Shown here piece after piece: positions 33,820 to 45,003 of a DNA stretch of 64,000 bases. The first letter of the stretch is position 1, and every line of letters starts with the position of its first letter. The notes below the pieces were generated by a model. The model was not told the DNA's origin. It did not search any database and saw nothing but the letters and a program-made list of their open reading frames with translations. A program made the translations under genes and the position numbers. The DNA comes from Madurella fahalii (lineage: Eukaryota; Ascomycota; Sordariomycetes; Sordariales): contig CM056879.1 in NCBI GenBank assembly GCA_029876055.1, positions 1,488,001 to 1,552,000 of the forward strand, read 5' to 3'.

Positions 33820-36775
33820 ATGATGCCGCAAATACCTCAAATGCCGCAGCCACCCGCAACCGTACAACGCACCATATCCGAGGACCGCACCGCCGGCCAT
33901 GCCGCCCACGCGGAATCAGGCTTCAGTGGACTTGCTGCACCTCGACACCAGCTCCCGGGCTACCAAGCGTCAATGAAGATGTTGGAACAACAGTACAACG
34001 AGCAGGTGCACAAGGCCAGCCAACTGCATGAGGATGCACGACGACGCGCGCAGGCAATACAGCTGCAAAAAGAGAACGAAGCGATGATAGCCATCAAGGA
34101 TGTGGTGTTCAAAGAAGGGGTAGGATTCCACGAACAGACGCTGATGCGCCCTATCCTCCATGTTTTGCATCACCATGTTGACCAAGGTTGCATGTAATTA
34201 GCGGCTCAAGGGAAACGAGGGACAGGCCCCGGCCAGCGCTGCAGACGCCACTGGCGAGCCTCACCTTCTTGGGACCAACCACGGCTACGTCGTACTTTAC
34301 CGGGTGGTCTGCCACCGGAACCACATGAAATGCAGCCGCCGCGTCTGGGAAGACGAACCTCAAAACGTGGTTATTGACGGTGACGTACACCTCGCTGGCA
34401 AGTGCCTGGTTGCGGACCTCAGCGCTTTCATCGTTGCCCGGGGCCCTACAGCATTCATCGTTTACCGAGACTCCTACTGCGGCAGTCATGCCGCGGTGGA
34501 CTTTACACAACGACCATCGACGAGTACCCTTGGGACCCAAGGCGTCAGAGAGGTAATTTCTGTCATCTCCAGAGAACTGCATGCAGCCATCCAGAAAATC
34601 TCGACTTTTGCTCCGGATGATGCCGCCTATCCGTCGGGCAATCGACCTCCCGGAGTTCACATGCAGCAGGGTACGTCATCCCTCGGGTCTCGGTCGCCAT
34701 TCGAGTACTCGCATTACTTCTTTTATCATCATTTAGAATCCATCCGCCAAGCAGCAGTGGAGAATCCCTGTGCTCGTGATTTTAGGCCTCTTTTCTCATA
34801 TCTACAGACTCGCCCCGATCCAATGTACGACAAGTGTGACGAGCTTTTCGGCCAGGGGCTTGTTACCTCAGAAACGCTGCCATGGTTGTTCCGACCTAAT
34901 GAGGTCTTGGTGTGCGAGGAAGACAAACTCGCCGTCGCCTATGTCCTCCGATGGTCCTCGATAGGCAGTGAATCTAATGGCATCGATTTGGACTGCTGGA
35001 ACTGGGGCTACGACGGGAACTTCCTCCGCCGAAAAGACAAGAATCTCAGGTTGACGGCGCCAACGTACGATGCGATCCCAATCCCACAGCTGCCGGTATA
35101 CCCTCTGCGTTATGCAGATGGGCGGACAAAGCAGCAGTTGTTGAAGACGGGTACGCGATTTTCAGAATTGATGAACCAGACACACGTTGCGTATGAAGGG
35201 CTTGACTACCGGGGTGAACGAATCTATGTGAGTGTATCCTTCGTCCGCGCTTTGATGTGACAAAAGCCAGCGGTTCTGATCGGAGCATCCTCGCAGCCCC
35301 CGGATTCGAGATGCATGATAGATTACCAGATGTATCGCAAGTTCCACGCTCTTGCAGATGCTTTCAGTTTCTCAACCCGTCCAGCCGCGATGTTCGACCA
35401 GTGGCCGCAGGAGATTAGCGTCACCACGAAGCTGTGTCCCTCCAACCTGATGCTGCTTCCACCAGGCATTCACGGCTTCTTCCTGAAGGACAAGAAGTGG
35501 GGTGCGTGTAACCAAATTTCCGACCCGCCGGAGAATCGTTTTCCCTGCATGCTGACTGTGACGGCTTGCTGAACGAAGTCTATCTTCTTGTCGAGAATAT
35601 TAGGCCTGTCCATTGGAACAAGGAAGCCTTTGAAAGACTGGTGCTGCCTCGACGTATCAAGAACCTGGTAAAAGCGCTGGTGTTGGTCCGGAAAGCAGAT
35701 GCAGTTGATCCATCGGTCAATGTTGGGTTGAAGGGAATGCGGTCCGACCTGATCAGAGGCAAGGGAGGCGGGCTCATCATGCTCCTCCATGGCGGGCCGG
35801 GAACCGGAAAAACGCTTACGGCTGGTACGTCCTGACCTGTCTACACTCACTCTCCTTCCTATACTTCAGGTAGTCGCTAACCAGCTAGTAGAGAGGTAAA
35901 CTGCCAGATCCCTGACCGCTCCTGGATCATTTCTTTCGCGGAACTAAACTAAATATCTTAACAGTGTGGCGGAACTTGCCGAAATGCCCCTGTACAACGT
36001 GACCTGTGGAGATATTGGTACCAAACCGGAAGCCGTCGAGCAGTATCTGAACTCGGTCCTTCATCTTGGGCAGAAATGGAATTGCGGTACGCGATTGCTT
36101 GGTCTTGTTCTATTTTCATACTGTGACCGCTAACACGGCCACAGTGCTATTGCTCGATGAGGCAGACGTCTTCTTGGAGCAGAGAAGCCTCTCTGACCTT
36201 GAGCGTAACAGCCTAGTTTCAGGTGAATCTCTTGCCCTCCAGGCCCTCCGCATCCTCTTACGATAATGTGCACCGCTGATACAGTAACAGTGTTCCTACG
36301 AACTCTAGAGTATTACGACGGAGTCCTCATCCTAACCAGCAACCGCGTCGGAACGTTCGACGCAGCCTTCAAGTCCAGGATCCAGGTCGCACTGCATTAC
36401 CCGGTCCTCGATCGACCAAGCCGCCACCAGATCTGGCAGAACTTCCTCGAGATTCTCCGAGCCGACAACGAGGACATCGACTTTGACGGGATTGCCGCAC
36501 ACATGGACGAGCTGGCTGATCAAGAGATGAACGGCCGGCAGATTCGCAACGTCGTCATGACGGCCCGCCAGCTCGCTATGTTCGAGAAGACCACAGTAGC
36601 GTGGGATCATCTAGAGCAGGCGATTTCCGCGGCTAGCGATTTTGATAAGCACCTACACAACCCCCGGTTTCTGACCGATGAAGAGTGGATTATGGACACC
36701 GAGACCACCGTCTCGGGGGCAGCAGCCATCCGTAATCAGTCCGATCGCGGGCTCCCGCCACTATCCCGTGGCTAG
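33820..36775 (+). CDS. Fungal AAA+ ATPase (DUF7025-type N-terminus), eight exons with a 4-nt microexon
   Basis: Exons 33820-34119, 34202-35227, 35297-35501, 35579-35824, 35892-35895, 35965-36086, 36145-36222 and 36291-36775 give 821 residues in one continuous frame. Exon 1 encodes a Gln-rich coiled coil. Exon 2 carries the N-terminal module common to these fungal ATPases (WNWGYDGNFLRRKD, PQLPVYPLRYA, RFSELMNQTHVAYEGLDYRG). The ATPase core has Walker A (LLHGGPGTGKTLTA), CGDIGTKPEAVEQYL, Walker B (LLLDEADVFLEQRSLSD), sensor 1 (VLILTSNRVGTFDAAFKSRI) and the helical motif MNGRQIRNVVMTARQL. Exon 5 (AGAG) is needed to restore TLTAESVAEL. No signal peptide or helix insertion is present, so it is probably cytosolic. 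The substrate is unknown. The start codon is uncertain (33688 also in frame). It lies head-to-head with an AAA remnant. Confidence 0.85.
35892..35895 (+). other. Predicted 4-nt microexon (AGAG)
   Basis: The microexon is flanked on the left by a 67-nt intron (35825-35891, GTACGT donor, CTAAC then TAG acceptor) and on the right by a 69-nt intron (35896-35964, GTAAAC donor, CTAAAC then CAG acceptor). With it the codons read GCT GAG AGT GTG, giving the conserved A-E-S-V that follows Walker A in this family. Without it the downstream frame is wrong. Confidence 0.75.
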
Positions 36776-36991
36776 AGGGAGACTTGGAGTGGTTCGCTCG
36801 GTTTTGTGGCTTTTTATTATGTGCTTTTAGGTACCATCAGTGTCACGTTTAGGAATTATGAACTCTTTCGCTGCGACACGAGTGCGATTTGTGCCGCAGT
36901 TCTTACTCCACTAGATGCTGCCAGACTTTCTACTCGGTTGTACGGACCAATGTTTCTGTTGTTTGAGCGAGCCGCAACGTATCTAACTGAG

Positions 36992-37915
36992 CTAACTCCC
37001 TTCCTTCACCCCGTCTATGAAGACATCGACCTTCTCGTTGTAGAAGCAGAGCCGGTTCTGGATCCGGGCTGACTCAGTGGTAGGATACTTGTAGTACCAG
37101 ATTGCATCCTTGATCTCCTTCTCGCCGACCTTGACATGGTAGTAGCTTGCCTCCCCCTTGTATGGGCAGACGGACGTCGTGCTACTGGGCGACAGCATAG
37201 TCCAATCTACGATCGACGTGGGAGAGAGGTAGTACCGCGTTCTCAGCCCAGTCTCGTGCAGGAACACGTTATCTGTACTTCGTGCAACCACAACGCCGTC
37301 AACTTCGATGCGCACCTCTCGTGAGCTGGGAAGGCAGTCAATGCGCTTGTACGGATCTTTCGGGTGCGACCCGAGTAGTCGCTCGTCTTCCTCAAACCAT
37401 GCATCTTTGCATCGTATTAGCCAGTGAACAATCAAGCCAATGGCACACGCTCGCCAGCACCTACCCATGGCGCTCGGGGGGAGATGCACAAGCCCGCGAA
37501 GTGTGCCCTGGTCATAACCAGTCATGGGAATCGCCCTGTCTCCTACGCTCAGCGTCCCTGACCAGCGGCCTCCGTGGTCGTAGGTCTCTTTTGTAACGTT
37601 GCCGGGGCCTGCCTCGATGGCCGTTAGGGGAACGTAGAAAGTCGGGACTGGCGTAACGACGGGTTAATTAAGGCGGGGTTTTAAAGGCACAATAGCGGAG
37701 TCGGACGCACAATACGGGTGTTCCCACACGTACTCGGCTTGCAGCGTATCAAATAACCATTGGCCGCCGACGAGTGCCCTGACTCGGCGATTGGTAGGTT
37801 CTTGTTTCCAAGGCCCTTTCGCGAAGATCTTGTCTCCGGACTCGGCCCGCTTAGGAAAACTGTGTTGGCGGACGATGCATGTCAGCAAGATATCGCCGAA
37901 ACAGAGGTGCGTCAA
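36992..37915 (-). CDS. DUF427 domain protein, 5' end unresolved
   Basis: Three exons can be joined on the minus strand: up to 37711, 37647-37465 and 37404-36992. Two DUF427 modules are visible. The first starts at RRVRALVGGQWLFDTLQAEY with VWEHPYFPTFYVPL across intron 1 (GTGCGT donor). The second, after intron 2 (GTAGGT donor), has REVRIEVDGVVVARSTDNVF, LHETGLRTRYYL and CPYKGEASYYHVKV, ending with a Cys-containing hairpin (RLCFYNEKVDVFIDG). The tandem DUF427 arrangement and length (about 260 residues) are usual in fungi. DUF427 proteins are of uncertain function. The open frame of the first exon contains no ATG before a TAA near 37940, so a short upstream coding exon is probably missing from this model. 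It is convergent with the AAA ATPase gene. Confidence 0.75.
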
Positions 37916-38903
37916 AAGGCCCGAGGTGGCACCATTTTACCCTGGTTCTGCCTGCAGGTCCATGCTCGATTTTTAGGGAACGAGTTGTCTTCGCCTCGAA
38001 TAAGGTATACTATAATATCGACTTGTCTTTAGAAGGCAAGAGGCCACAGGATTATCCCGTGCATCTAGGAAAAGCTTTACAGTTGTTCACCCCGCAACCC
38101 CGCGGAGATCCCGCGTCATAGCACTCTGCCCCTGGATGAACAAAGCAGCGATGGTCCGACTTTCTTTCCGTCCGAGTTACACATGGGCGATAATCCGGTG
38201 TTCTGATTGGCGGAGGTTGCCTGCCTGCCGGGCCGAGCGTCAATGTCCCCCAACAAGCGCCGAAAGAAGGGCAAAATGCCCGATCTCTCACCAGACAGCA
38301 GCAATACATTCGGGGTAACATTCAACCATGAGAGCGCTCTGCGTTTCCCTATATTGAGGGCCAGGCCGGGATGGCGAATTGTGAGGCTCTCGGAATCCCG
38401 GCAAAAGCCCCAACCCATTTTCCTGACCCGATCAAAGAACTTCTCATCCCCCCCGGCGTCTCTTCCACCACCAGCTTTACTTAAATCGCACTCATCCCGC
38501 GCTCCACCTCAGCCAACAGTTAATCCGTTCCCCGTGCCCACGTTCAGTCGAACCCGGATCTGGGGTGCCGGGCCAGACTACGCATCAATGACTTCATTGA
38601 CGAGAACTCAAGGGACGAGGACTATACCACCGTCTTCGCCATCGAGGAAAACGGAGTTCCTGGAAACCAATAGTGTATGAAGTTGACAACAATTCCGAGG
38701 CACGAGATGTCACGTTCGGCTATGGCGAAAGTCCCCCATCACGAAGGCAGCCCCCTTACACGTTAAAGGAACCGTTAGACCTACATTATCTTCATTTGGG
38801 TAAGAGCACCATGCTGCTCAAATTTAACTCTTTAAAGGTAACTCGGTCCCGAGAATTATTCTATTCGTTCTAGTACTTTAATGTGCTCAATTACCGTGAT
38901 GCT
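37916..38903. other. Stretch without a recognised gene
   Basis: About 1 kb. The frame 38207-38680 (plus) is Ser/Pro/Arg-rich and looks like chance. An overlapping frame near 38585 reads RINDFIDENSRDEDYTTVFA, which looks more protein-like but is only about 30 codons long and has no neighbours in frame; I could not identify it. Confidence 0.4.
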
Positions 38904-39905
38904 CTACGACGAACTTGAGGTTGGGATGTGCATGAAGTTGAGACCTGGCTGATCGAACAACCCATCTGGGTCCGGGTCGGAGTCCGAGTCCGAGTCCTCA
39001 ATCGGCGGAGGGGGGTACCCGAGTTCCCTCAGCCGTGCTTGGATCTGGTTCTCCATCTTCTTTTCATCTTTCGTAGGTGCCGGATTCCGATAGGTCCTCC
39101 GCAGAAATTCCAGGTGTTCTGCGGAAAATTTCTCCCCCACTGTTTGCATGACTCCTACAATGAGCGAGGGTGTCCAATACTTACTGCAAAGCGGGCATGA
39201 AAGGTACACACCGCAGCCGATACGATCCATGTTGAACAGGTCCTTGGCGCTCCCTGGACATCGACCACCAGGGCAAAGGAAACGGCTACCCAAGCAGACC
39301 CAGCAGGATCCATTGTCGATACGGGAGATGACATCTGGGACCGTGACATGGCTGTACAGGCTTGGTTGCTGGTATCGCGACACCGATCGGGGACGTAGGG
39401 ACACGTAGAAGACACTCTGTAGGCCTGAAGGTCTGCGCAGCGTGGGTATCTCGACACAAGACTTGTCGGTCACGTCCCGTTCTCCCAGCTCGGAGAGGAC
39501 TTTGCGACTTGCCTCGTTGATTTCCGCGGCCATTTCTTGGGTAGCGTCGGCTAGAAATGAATCAAATGTCTGAATGCCGGCAGGGTTCATGATGCTGCCA
39601 GCAAGCCTTCCCTCGCCGGGGGCAAATCGAACCCGTATTGGACGCATCGGACAAGTTTCTCGGCCGGCGCAGTGTGAACTAGGGATGCTCTGACGAACGA
39701 GTACCGGCCCTTGGGTTCAGCTGCATCTGCCGCCAGTAGGTCGAGGATCATAGCCCACAACTCGGCTGGAAGACTCTTGCCGCATTTGCTCCGGAGGTCG
39801 CCCGAGCCAGCGAGCAACTGGTCGACATAGTGAATGGTAGCGAAATCGGCACGAAATAGACAGGAGTTGGCGTCGCAGGCTTTCCGTTGCGGAAAGAAAA
39901 TTGAC
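38904..39905 (-). pseudogene. F-box-like protein with CxxC-rich C-terminus, frame-shifted
   Basis: An upstream piece in one frame reads DANSCLFRADFATIHYVDQL and then CGKSLPAELWAMILDLLAAD, an F-box-like helix pair. It continues to KLVRCVQYGFDLPPAREG. The protein then has to move by one base near 39612 to LAGSIMNPAGIQTFDSFLAD and the long downstream frame, which carries Cys pairs (CWVCLG, CPGGRCPGS, CPLC) and an acidic Asp/Ser repeat near the end. The Cys spacing suggests zinc binding. No ATG precedes the F-box part in its frame (a TGA lies near 39907), so the start is also unresolved. F-box proteins are SCF ubiquitin-ligase adaptors; that role is inferred from the short motif only. The shift may be a real lesion or a sequence error. 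Confidence 0.5.
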
Positions 39906-40738
39906 GGGCTTCATAGCTGATTTTGCCGTTCGCGGGGGACCACAAAGAAATCGAAATGAATCGTGGTCGGAGCCAAGTCACGGTTCTCTACTGCGAAATT
40001 GGGCATGCGATTGGAGCATGCTGCGGGAGAATGTGCTAATGCCTGAGGTTCAGTGGTGTGAGCACCCCCAAAGCAGCCTGCAGCCACCCCGCATTCCTTC
40101 CGAAAGTTGAAATGCTCTACAAAAAACCACTACGAGCCAAGCCGACATGGAACAAGAGTTCCACTGCACGCCTATCAATACACACCACCGCCAACCCGGA
40201 GCGCAATCCGGCGGGCGAGGCTTCACAATATTCTGCCATTAACCCCGCTTTAGTTGTAAATTGTTTCTTTGTCAGGTAATAACACTTCTTGCTCGCAGCG
40301 GTGACCCGAGAAATTAGAATAGTGCCATGTCGTCACAGCTGACGTAAGTCTCCAGCGGTCGGAATGCCAGCACGAAAAATGCAAGAAAGTAAGGCAAAAC
40401 TGCTTATTTTTCGACAACGGGACCCAATTTGCCATCTTTAGGTAATTATATAATAAGGTGAGCAAAGGTGAGCAAAGACTGAACAGATCCTAAGCAGGGT
40501 GGGTAATGTCATGTGGGCCGAGCTATGGCGCGGGTGCCCAGATTCGTCTCATCCAGCATACCTTATTGTGGCAAAACGAGTAAGAAATGTTGAATGGCAC
40601 TCGCTTTCCTAATGCAATCGCCCCGCGTTGGTAAGCAGTGTGGCATTGCCGACCACATTGCTATGCTCTACACAGCAGCTGAATTACAAATGCGCGTGAG
40701 TGGTTCTAGGTGTGTGAAGACAGTTATAGGTCTTGGCC
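39906..40738. other. Intergenic region
   Basis: About 800 bases between the F-box-like gene and the 3' end of the HET gene, both on the minus strand. It contains an A+T-rich part (40240-40460) with a short tandem phrase ggtgagcaaa repeated (40457-40476). No gene is supported. Confidence 0.5.
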
Positions 40739-42730
40739 TCAGACGAGAGTAATTGTCCTCGCAGGGAGAGATTCTAAACAACGCAAGAAGTGTTCCCCCC
40801 ATCGTCGTGATTGGAAGTTGTAAGCTCCAACGCGTTCAAATCTTCCGTCTCTTCTTTCTTTCATAACCACACCGGAAAAACTGCAAGGCCTTCCGTTATA
40901 CGAGGTGGACATGGAACACGCCGTGAACATGACCAGGACTTGTGAGCCAAATGGTAGATGCTTGTCACCCGGAGCGTCGAACGAGTAATCCGGGTATATT
41001 TCTTGGAACAAATCGCTCCTTGGTTCCGAACGGGCAAGACCAAAGAAGTCAGGCAGGCCAATCTCCAATGCGTACTCCAAAGGCATGACATCGTGGGTGT
41101 GGTTTCCCGGGGGAGGACGAACAGGTTTCAATGTTCCTTGGATTACCGGGGACTTGATGGTGATATGCGCTTCAGCAGGTTGCCCAAACTCAACCGGTCC
41201 CAATGGGGTGTAATGAACCTCCAGCACGGTCGCCGTGTTGAGCGGGACATTGGTGCTGTGGTTCCAATAAGGCTCCCGAGCGTTACTGGGTACCCAGGAG
41301 AAGGAAGGGAGTGGGTGAACAGCCCTCACTTTGGATCTCGCTTCAGAATCCCTCTTCGACGACCTGGAGTGCTTCCATGCCAAGTCAGTCAGCAGGGTCG
41401 ACTCCCACAGACCAGCAAGATATCTGTCCCCTGGCCGCGCTGCCTGCATTCGCTTGACGATTCCGGCTAGGGCTATAAGCCTGTCGGTTTCTACCGTGAG
41501 CTTCATTGAAGTATATCGGTTAATGGTCTCAGTCCATTTCTCGACAAGTGGAGTCTCCGGCGTGTACTCGTCGTGGGAACCAGATTCCGAGACTATTCGG
41601 GTGTCGCAGTGCCAAAAGACTCCCTTGCCGGCAAAATGCAGCCTCCTTCTCGACAGACGCTGCTCTTGAAAAACCCACGCCCGGTTCAGAAGCGGCCAGT
41701 GGCGGGATTGGAGTTGATAAAAGGAATTTCCGGCGGCGTACGGGTAAAGATCCTCGTCGGTGAAAAGGCGCATAGATACATTCTCCAGACCACCAACCTC
41801 CTGTCCCACATCGGTGTTGGAGTAATCATGGTAACACCCCTCAGAACTTTCCCGTGCTTTGCTCGCAAAGATGGTAAGGAATGCGTTTTCGTAGATCTCG
41901 GCCATCAGAGCAGACTGCGTCCGCCAGTCGTCTTCGCTGTCCTGGATGATACACAGCGCATCAATCCAGATGAAGTCGATCCGAAGTCGCCGAGCAATGT
42001 CAATGGCGTCCCGAAATGTCTTGGTCAGGGCATTGGGCGGTATTTCATTCTGGAAGTCCCTCAAGTTCGCGTGGGTCATCCTGGTCAGCTTCTCCGGGGG
42101 TCCCCAACAGTGACTCAGACAAGCATATTGTTGACACTTCAGCCCGTCGACCAGTCGAATCTTATCGCACCTCAAGTCAAGGACGCGATCTGGGGAGAAT
42201 GGGCCGTCTTCGGACAAGCGCTTGCACCGATTGTGGTTCGCGATGCAATCGGTTATCCAACCACGGATCGTCTTGAACGTCGATTCGGACGATGTCTTCC
42301 CCGGCATATTTTGGCCCCTTCCGAGGTTGTACGGATTCGGGCCCCTTCGATCGGTGGGATACAACATAAACCGGACGTTCAAATTGCTTATGGCGAGCGG
42401 CCAGAAGTGACACGTACCCCCATCCCATGTCAAGGCAGGGAACATGACCTTGTCCGCGTACCGGGCGTTTGAGTCGAGGGGACCCAAACGCTCGTGCAGA
42501 AGAGAGCAGAGCAATGCGCAGCGTTTGCATCCACGCGCGGCGTCTGCGAGTCTCTCAACGGCCTCAGTCGAAGTCGGAAGTACCCTGGAAGGAATCTCGG
42601 GCATTTCCCACTCTTTGAAAACAGTGGTCGGCTGATCCCAGACACAGAGGCGTTTCTCGTCGCCGTTGATTTCAAAGCGGCATTCAGAACAGTCCCCGGA
42701 GAAAATCGAGTCTAAATGGACAAAGGACAT
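40739..42730 (-). CDS. HET-domain (heterokaryon incompatibility) protein
   Basis: Single exon, 663 residues. The frame is open for 43 more codons upstream but begins with TTG there, so the ATG at 42730 (MSFVHLDSIFSGDCSECRFE) is used. The N-terminal part has Cys pairs (CSEC and CKRCALLC). The HET domain is complete: YACLSHCWGPPEKLTRM, TKTFRDAIDIARRL, FIWIDALCIIQDSEDDWRTQ, YENAFLTIFASKA and LLNRAWVFQEQRLSRRRLHF. The C-terminal region has the usual LPSFSWVPS motif and a beta-rich tail. HET domains are TIR-related and cause programmed cell death during fusion of incompatible hyphae. The gene shows no frame damage, in contrast with the HET remnant 400 bases upstream. Partners cannot be told from sequence. 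Confidence 0.9.
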   Translation of the reverse strand: MSFVHLDSIFSGDCSECRFEINGDEKRLCVWDQPTTVFKEWEMPEIPSRVLPTSTEAVERLADAARGCKRCALLCSLLHERLGPLDSNARYADKVMFPALTWDGGTCHFWPLAISNLNVRFMLYPTDRRGPNPYNLGRGQNMPGKTSSESTFKTIRGWITDCIANHNRCKRLSEDGPFSPDRVLDLRCDKIRLVDGLKCQQYACLSHCWGPPEKLTRMTHANLRDFQNEIPPNALTKTFRDAIDIARRLRIDFIWIDALCIIQDSEDDWRTQSALMAEIYENAFLTIFASKARESSEGCYHDYSNTDVGQEVGGLENVSMRLFTDEDLYPYAAGNSFYQLQSRHWPLLNRAWVFQEQRLSRRRLHFAGKGVFWHCDTRIVSESGSHDEYTPETPLVEKWTETINRYTSMKLTVETDRLIALAGIVKRMQAARPGDRYLAGLWESTLLTDLAWKHSRSSKRDSEARSKVRAVHPLPSFSWVPSNAREPYWNHSTNVPLNTATVLEVHYTPLGPVEFGQPAEAHITIKSPVIQGTLKPVRPPPGNHTHDVMPLEYALEIGLPDFFGLARSEPRSDLFQEIYPDYSFDAPGDKHLPFGSQVLVMFTACSMSTSYNGRPCSFSGVVMKERRDGRFERVGAYNFQSRRWGEHFLRCLESLPARTITLV

Positions 42731-43120
42731 GTTGGAGGCCGCGATTGGTTTTTCTGTCTTGTGAGCGTAGTAATCATGAGGGCGGTATGGAGGCCAAGGG
42801 AGGCCGACTCGGGGCTGCGGGGGGGAAGCTTGCGACACTACACTTGTGGGCGGGTTCAAGCCCTGAGGGAGCCACTGTCCCGCCGCGCCGAGAGCCCCCT
42901 ACTTCGACGGGACTTTGTTAGGGAAGTCCCGGTACCCCTCCTTCAACTCCTCCCGAACTCCCCCGCGTTACGTGGTAGCAGGGCAGCCCGATAGCGAGGT
43001 GCCCAAGCAAAGCAGCTTCACATTGTGTACTAGTAGTAAACGCATAATAGATATAGCAAGAACGAATTCTTTCCCAACGGTATGCCCTCCGTTGATGTAG
43101 TCCTAGTATGAAACTTCGCG

Positions 43121-44410
43121 TCAATTGATATCAATGCCACGAAGTGATTCAAACTGGCTCACACCGGGATTAAAGTACCGCCTTAGAAGCCGCTTCACAG
43201 TCTCAGTGCAGCACATAGCCCAAGCACGCTGCCTGATGCGGTACCACACGTCGATACAATGGGTATCCTGCACTTCGTCGTGATGACTCGGTTTCAACAG
43301 CTCTCCGCGCATCATACCGCGAACATAGCACTGGCCAAAGCGGAGCACCAGGTCCGTAGGCCGCAAAACAAACGGCGTGCTCGCCCCCGCAATGATGGCA
43401 ATAAGATCGCCTTGCTCGCACTCCTTAGGGAACATCCCCATGTAGTCGCAAGTGGTAGTGCCGAAGCGGTAGCCCTGGCTAGCCCTGAGGGCCACAGCCT
43501 AGAAGGGCCAGATGGCCTCTCGCGTGACATCGTTTGGGGAGGCCTGGCGGCCAGAACATGTTGTCAAAGGGGTCGAGCCGCGACGCTCGCCATCCGGGTC
43601 GTCGGGCTTCACCCAACCACAACCAGCCGCCAGGGTTCGCCATACGGCGGCACGGATACTTTCGCCCGCCGGGTATGGTGACAGCAGTGTCAGCACCGTT
43701 TGCTCGGCGGCCGACCAATGGCGCCAAAGGTTCGGTTGCAGTCTGGTGTGAACGGCAGCGGCGGTATTATCGGGTCGTTCTCCAGCTGCCACATTTTGTT
43801 GCTAAGATCTCGCACAGCTTCCACATCCGTCATAGGACCCAGTCGTTGCAGAGGGAACTTGAGAAGTAACACGTGGGTCGCGCCAACGAAGGCACCTCGG
43901 ACTCGCAGGTGCACATTGAGAAGCAGTTGTAAGCGCGGGAGGGTGTCGCGGGTGCTGCGATACTGCGACGAATGTAGCGGCTGGCGGGACTTGGTGGTCC
44001 AGTCAGGGACCCGGGACGGGAGACTACTTAGACGTTGCGGCAGACCTACATGGTGCAGGACATCGATGCCTCGTCCCGCTTCGATATAGGCGGCTGCGAT
44101 ATCTCGGTACAGTTTCTGAGCTAGGTTGTTTGGAGAGTATTTTGGTTCGATGTCCAGGATTCCAGTGTCGACTGCCAGTGAGATGGGGAAGTAGACCTTT
44201 GTCCCGATCGTCTAACGCATCTGCAGAGCGGTTTTCACCAAAAGGTTGAGGAGGGTCTTTGAGATGTTCTGCCCGCCATCCAACACGAAACCCGAATCTC
44301 CTGACTGATGTATCAACCCGTCTCCAGCCTCACTCGCTTCTTTCGCTTTCCGAATCTCACCAGATACTTTGAGCTGGTTCCAATTCACGATTCCATGCTT
44401 CCGGTCGGCG
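43121..44410 (-). pseudogene. C-terminal remnant of a second HET-family gene
   Basis: The minus strand holds consecutive fragments of the region that follows a HET domain. They are KVYFPISLAVDTGILDIEPK, LYRDIAAAYIEAGRGIDVLH, LPSRVPDWTTKSRQP, ESIRAAVWRTLAAGCGWV and GYRFGTTTCDYMGMFPKECE with LRPTDLVLRFGQCYVRGMM. These fit the pattern of a HET C-terminal region (a tryptophan-containing LPSxVPDW motif, then the final beta domain). They lie in different frames, and a TAG separates the first fragment from the piece upstream of it (NISKTLLNLLVKTALQMR). The HET domain itself is not present on the 5' side. It is a truncated relic adjacent to, and in the same orientation as, the intact HET gene. Confidence 0.65.
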
Positions 44411-45003
44411 ACTATCCCGTACTGTAGTGCCGGCTGGGGCGACTGGCTATGGCCTGTTTTATGACGGGGGATTAACCGTTAACGCTAACGGCCTGCCGGT
44501 TCGGATCGTACCTATACAGCATGAATCCGTGAGGTCACGACCCCCAGTCCCTGGCCACTGGAGCAGATCCTCCCTCGCATGAGCGGCTATTTGTAGGGCT
44601 ACCTTGTTACAGAGAACCAAGCGTACCCTTACGGCGCGTTGTCGCGGCGAGGCTGCCAACGCGTTCCCGGTGAATAATTACACTGTAGCGGAATTTCTAA
44701 GTCGAAATCCGTGCAGTGCCTAGCATAGACAAACTGCTGTGTAGCGAAACAATTTCCCATATGCGCCTCTGTGCCTGTAGAACGGACATTGTAACCTCAT
44801 ATGTCCGCTTCCCGGCCCCTGGGCCTTTGTGCGCTGTGCCGCTTTTCAGCCAAGACAATCCGATTTGATCCCTGCCGTATGACAGCCAATCCACCACGCC
44901 AATGGAACCGTCTGTCTTCCGAGGTTGCCGAACCCCACGCCTCGCGTCGCCACACATCACGAACCAAAGTCGTACTATCGAATTTGTTAGGATACCGCCC
45001 GCC
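44411..45003. other. Intergenic region
   Basis: About 600 bases between the HET remnant and the plus-strand Rossmann-fold gene. The minus-strand frame 44697-45305 overlaps that gene in antisense and is regarded as a shadow. Confidence 0.5.

Noticed and set aside
35825..35964. A single 140-nt intron in the AAA ATPase
   Set aside because: Its removal shifts the frame and destroys the conserved VAEL and CGDIGT segments; the two-intron model restores them.
41573..42472. Plus-strand 299-codon frame opposite the intact HET gene
   Set aside because: Antisense of a complete HET domain; no independent motif.
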